NCBI GenBank assembly: GCA_034430555.1
Contig: DAOUEM010000619.1
Location: forward strand, 1 to 7,990
DNA from: DAOTXK01 sp034430555
Lineage (GTDB): Bacteria > Chloroflexota > Anaerolineae > Aggregatilineales > Ch27
Reading direction: 5' to 3'
DNA: 7,990 bases
Positions within the stretch are counted from its first letter, which is position 1. Each line of letters opens with the position of its first letter. Below the pieces are notes generated by a model. It was given only the letters and a program-made list of their open reading frames with translations, was not told the origin of the DNA and did no database searches. Shown in pieces: positions 6,023 through 7,990 of this stretch. The translations under genes were made by a program, and so were the position numbers.

Positions 6023-6766
6023 ATGTCGATTGATTCGGAAAAGGATCTGGTAGGGCTGCTGCGGATTGGTCGAATCGTAGGCCTGACCCTGCAAGCGATG
6101 CAAGCGGCGGTGCAGGCCGGTTTGACCACGGCTCAGCTGGACGCGGTGGGGCGTGCCGTGTTGGAATCACATGGCGCGCGTTCCGCGCCGATGCTGGTCT
6201 ATGACTTTCCTGGCTACACGTGCATCAGCATCAATGACGAAGCGGCCCATGGCATCCCCGGCGCGCGGACCATCCGACCCGGCGACCTGGTGAATATCGA
6301 CGTCTCGGCGGAACTGGACGGATACTTCGCCGATGCGGCTATCACTGTGCCGGTGGAGCCGGTATCGGCGCTGCACCGCAAGCTGTGCGACACTGCGCAG
6401 GCGGCGCTGACCGACGGGATCGCGGCGGCGCGAGCCGGACAGCCAGTGAACGCCATCGGTCGCGCCATGGAATCGGCGGCGCAGCGCGGCGGCTTCGCGG
6501 TCATCCGGGAATTGACCGGCCACGGGGTGGGGCGGCATATTCACGAGCCGCCGACCGTGCCCGGTTTTTATGCCCGGCGGGCGCGCCAGCCCCTGACCGA
6601 TGGCCTGGTCATCACTGTGGAACCGTTCTTGTGTGCCGGCTCGAACCGTATCCTCACTGACCGGGACGGGTGGACGTTGCGCTCCGCTGATGGCAGCGCC
6701 AATGTCCAGTATGAGCACACCATCGTCGTGACTCAGGATCAACCGATGGTGATCACGGCAGTGTGA
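6023..6766 (+). CDS. map: Methionine aminopeptidase, type I
   Basis: 247 residues, slightly shorter than the 264-residue E. coli enzyme, pita-bread fold. It removes the N-terminal Met from nascent proteins in the cytoplasm using two divalent metals. All five metal ligands are present, each four positions earlier than in E. coli: Asp93 (NIDVSAELDGYFAD), Asp104, His167 (ELTGHGVGRHIHE), Glu200 (ITVEPFL) and Glu231 (QYEHTIVV). The catalytic histidines equivalent to E. coli His79 and His178 are in AAHGIPG and GRHIHEPP. There is no N-terminal zinc-binding or SH3-binding extension, so this is the short type Ia form. The ribosome site is weak (GGGATGG about 5 nt before the ATG), perhaps because translation follows on from the phosphoesterase 26 bp upstream. 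It is last in the operon; TGA stop, then a strong hairpin. It is not next to secY, adk or infA as map often is, so the genome may hold a second copy. Confidence 0.95.
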   Translation: MSIDSEKDLVGLLRIGRIVGLTLQAMQAAVQAGLTTAQLDAVGRAVLESHGARSAPMLVYDFPGYTCISINDEAAHGIPGARTIRPGDLVNIDVSAELDGYFADAAITVPVEPVSALHRKLCDTAQAALTDGIAAARAGQPVNAIGRAMESAAQRGGFAVIRELTGHGVGRHIHEPPTVPGFYARRARQPLTDGLVITVEPFLCAGSNRILTDRDGWTLRSADGSANVQYEHTIVVTQDQPMVITAV

Positions 6767-6787
6767 GCGACGACCGGGCCTAACGTA

Positions 6788-6821
6788 AACAAGGACCGTC
6801 CTTTGCCGGGCGGTCCTTGTT
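6788..6821. terminator. Bidirectional terminator-like hairpin between convergent genes
   Basis: AACAAGGACCG (6788-6798) and CGGTCCTTGTT (6811-6821) form a perfect 11-bp stem with a 12-nt loop, 21 nt after the map stop and 29 nt before the 3' end of the minus-strand gene at 6851. T-tracts are poor on both sides: the stem itself ends in TTGTT, then CGATTCT on plus and TACGTTA on minus. It works best as a shared terminator or a 3'-end protecting hairpin for both transcripts. Confidence 0.75.
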
Positions 6822-6838
6822 CGATTCTGGCGGCTTAT

Positions 6839-6855
6839 AGTAGGCCCCTCCTACT
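6839..6855 (-). repeat. Small inverted repeat across a stop codon
   Basis: AGTAGG (6839-6844), CCCCT loop and CCTACT (6850-6855) form a 6-bp stem that includes the TAG stop of the minus-strand gene at 6851. It has no T-tract. It may assist the larger hairpin at 6788-6821 or may be chance. Confidence 0.35.
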
Positions 6856-7990
6856 GGAACAGGCCGTAAAACGCCTGGATTTGCGTCTCGCCGACGGCCA
6901 CCAGCGCATACACCAGCGTCTGCCCTTCCAGGTTGATCACGCCCGTGTAAATCAGCTTGGCGACGGTCAGCGGCTGGCCGTTGTTGTCCGCCCCGACGCC
7001 ATAGGCGGTCGCCAGGAAGGCCATTCCTTCGTCCATGTCCATGATCTGGGAGAATGGTAAGCCGTTCAGCTTGGGGAAGACGGTTGTGATCAGGGCCAGC
7101 GCGGCGTCGGCATTGCCGGGCAGCGGGGCGGAGACATCCAGGGCGTAGAGGCCGCCGGAAGCATCCGAAAGTTCCACTGCCAGGTTTTCCACGGCGCACA
7201 TCATGTCGGTGGCGCAGTCGATGATGGCGACGCCGGCCACGCCGCCGCGTAACAGCCCCCAGTAGGTCGTCACGTCGCTGAACAAAGAGGCATAAGCCAC
7301 GATCTCATCCGGCAGGTAAACCAGGTAATTGGCGATATCCTGCGTCAGCGAACCGGCATACAACGGCTCCACGTTTGCGCCGAGCTGGTCATTGGCGAAC
7401 ACCACGATGGCCTCGAAGGCTTCCGGCGAACTGGCTAATGTCTCCACGGCCAGAGCAGCCGCCGTATCGATGGCGCTGTCGAGTTCGCCCATCACGACCT
7501 GACCGGCGGGAGTCTGGCTCAGTGCTTCTACGTTCTGGTAAGCGCCCTCGGCGGCGTCGTAGGCGTAGGCGTAGCAGTCCCACGGGTAGTAAAGGCAGTA
7601 GGTGGCGTAATAGGCGGCGGTTTCATCGTAGGTGTCGAGGGCCGTATAAGCCAGGGCGACCGCTTCCTGGTACAGCGCTTCCGCGTCGGCCAGGGTCATG
7701 TTGAAGGTTTCCTGAGCCATCGTATTGACGGCGGCATAATAGTCCGACCAGAACAGGTCGTAGGCGGCCTGGGCGGCGGTCTGCGCGTCTGCCGTGCCGG
7801 CGCTGATGGCTTCACCCTGGGCGGCGATGGCGCTGTTGAGTTCGGCGTTCAACGTGGCCGCCCAGTCTTCATTGAGCGTGCCGGCCCACAACTCATCCAG
7901 GTTGTCGATGGTCGCCGGTGGGATCATCTCGCTGACGGCCTGTGCGCCGAATCCGCCGAACTCCGCCCAGGTAGCGCCTGCGGCCAGTGC
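6851..7990 (-). CDS. Extremely acidic, probably exported protein of unknown function (N-terminus cut by window edge)
   Basis: The frame is open from the right edge to a TAG at 6853-6851, giving 380 codons including the stop. There is a Met at 7927, but 21 codons upstream (ALAAGATWAEFGGFGAQAVSE) continue without a stop, so the real start is outside the window. ALA-AG at the edge could be the end of a signal peptide. I do not recognise a family. The 358 residues from Met 7927 contain 46 Asp/Glu but only three Lys/Arg (R227, K286, K324) and no His, so the pI must be very low. The first half is Ala-rich and probably helical, with a Tyr cluster at about 100-130 (AAYYATYCLYYPWDCYAYAY). Four cysteines lie in two close pairs, 111/118 and 238/244, suggesting disulfides outside the cytoplasm. 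The C-terminal part (LITTVFPKLNGLPFSQIMDM, then INLEGQTLVYALVAVG) looks like an alpha/beta region. No ribosome site or promoter can be judged. Confidence 0.75.
   Translation of the reverse strand, partial: ALAAGATWAEFGGFGAQAVSEMIPPATIDNLDELWAGTLNEDWAATLNAELNSAIAAQGEAISAGTADAQTAAQAAYDLFWSDYYAAVNTMAQETFNMTLADAEALYQEAVALAYTALDTYDETAAYYATYCLYYPWDCYAYAYDAAEGAYQNVEALSQTPAGQVVMGELDSAIDTAAALAVETLASSPEAFEAIVVFANDQLGANVEPLYAGSLTQDIANYLVYLPDEIVAYASLFSDVTTYWGLLRGGVAGVAIIDCATDMMCAVENLAVELSDASGGLYALDVSAPLPGNADAALALITTVFPKLNGLPFSQIMDMDEGMAFLATAYGVGADNNGQPLTVAKLIYTGVINLEGQTLVYALVAVGETQIQAFYGLFQ

Noticed and set aside
6780..7199. Long open frame antisense within and past the acidic protein gene, and similar overlapping frames on both strands
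   Set aside because: They are out of frame with recognisable proteins, rich in Arg, Pro and Gly as expected for shadow frames in GC-rich DNA, and have no motifs.
1..7990. CRISPR arrays, tRNA or rRNA genes, insertion sequences
   Set aside because: I saw no regularly spaced repeats, cloverleaf-type sequence, transposase motif or terminal inverted repeats in the window.

Overview
This is a GC-rich bacterial chromosomal window with eight protein-coding genes. None of them marks a phage, plasmid or transposon. The gene set (FHA-transmembrane proteins, a TIGR01976-type SufS-like enzyme, a DUF4345-like membrane protein, proline-linked membrane proteins of unknown function) resembles Chloroflexota (Anaerolineae-like). 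That placement is a low-to-moderate confidence inference, since no rRNA or other marker is present.

Layout. (1) Positions 1-747, minus strand: an FHA - transmembrane - thioredoxin-like protein that runs off the left edge. Its frame is interrupted by a single TGA at 180-178, exactly where the first cysteine of the thioredoxin CxxC motif should be (W-[TGA]-G-Y-C-R). The thioredoxin fold then continues in the same frame to the window edge. A perfect 6-bp stem with a 5-nt loop lies just downstream of the TGA at the spacing expected for a bacterial SECIS. This is a candidate selenoprotein and the most interesting item here. (2) 955-1357, minus: a small four-helix membrane protein (DUF4345-like) with a GTG start and its own intrinsic terminator. 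(3) 1477-2631, plus: a Gfo/Idh/MocA-family oxidoreductase. (4) 2656-3852, minus and convergent with it: a class V aminotransferase of the SufS-like family that lacks the desulfurase cysteine. (5) 3982-6766, plus: a tight three-gene operon of a two-helix membrane protein of unknown function, an Icc/CpdA-like metallophosphoesterase and a type I methionine aminopeptidase. It ends at a strong 11-bp hairpin at 6788-6821. (6) 6851-7990, minus: the C-terminal part of an extremely acidic, probably exported protein that runs off the right edge.

TGA ends three other genes here (at 1013, 2631 and 6766) with no conserved continuation. Genome-wide reassignment of TGA is therefore unlikely, and the in-frame TGA in gene 1 is a local event: Sec (or Cys) recoding, a nonsense mutation or a base-call error. 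The complete thioredoxin fold after the TGA (second Cys, cis-Pro strand, no frameshift) and the SECIS-like hairpin favour recoding. The window holds no selenium-incorporation gene, so this cannot be settled from it alone.
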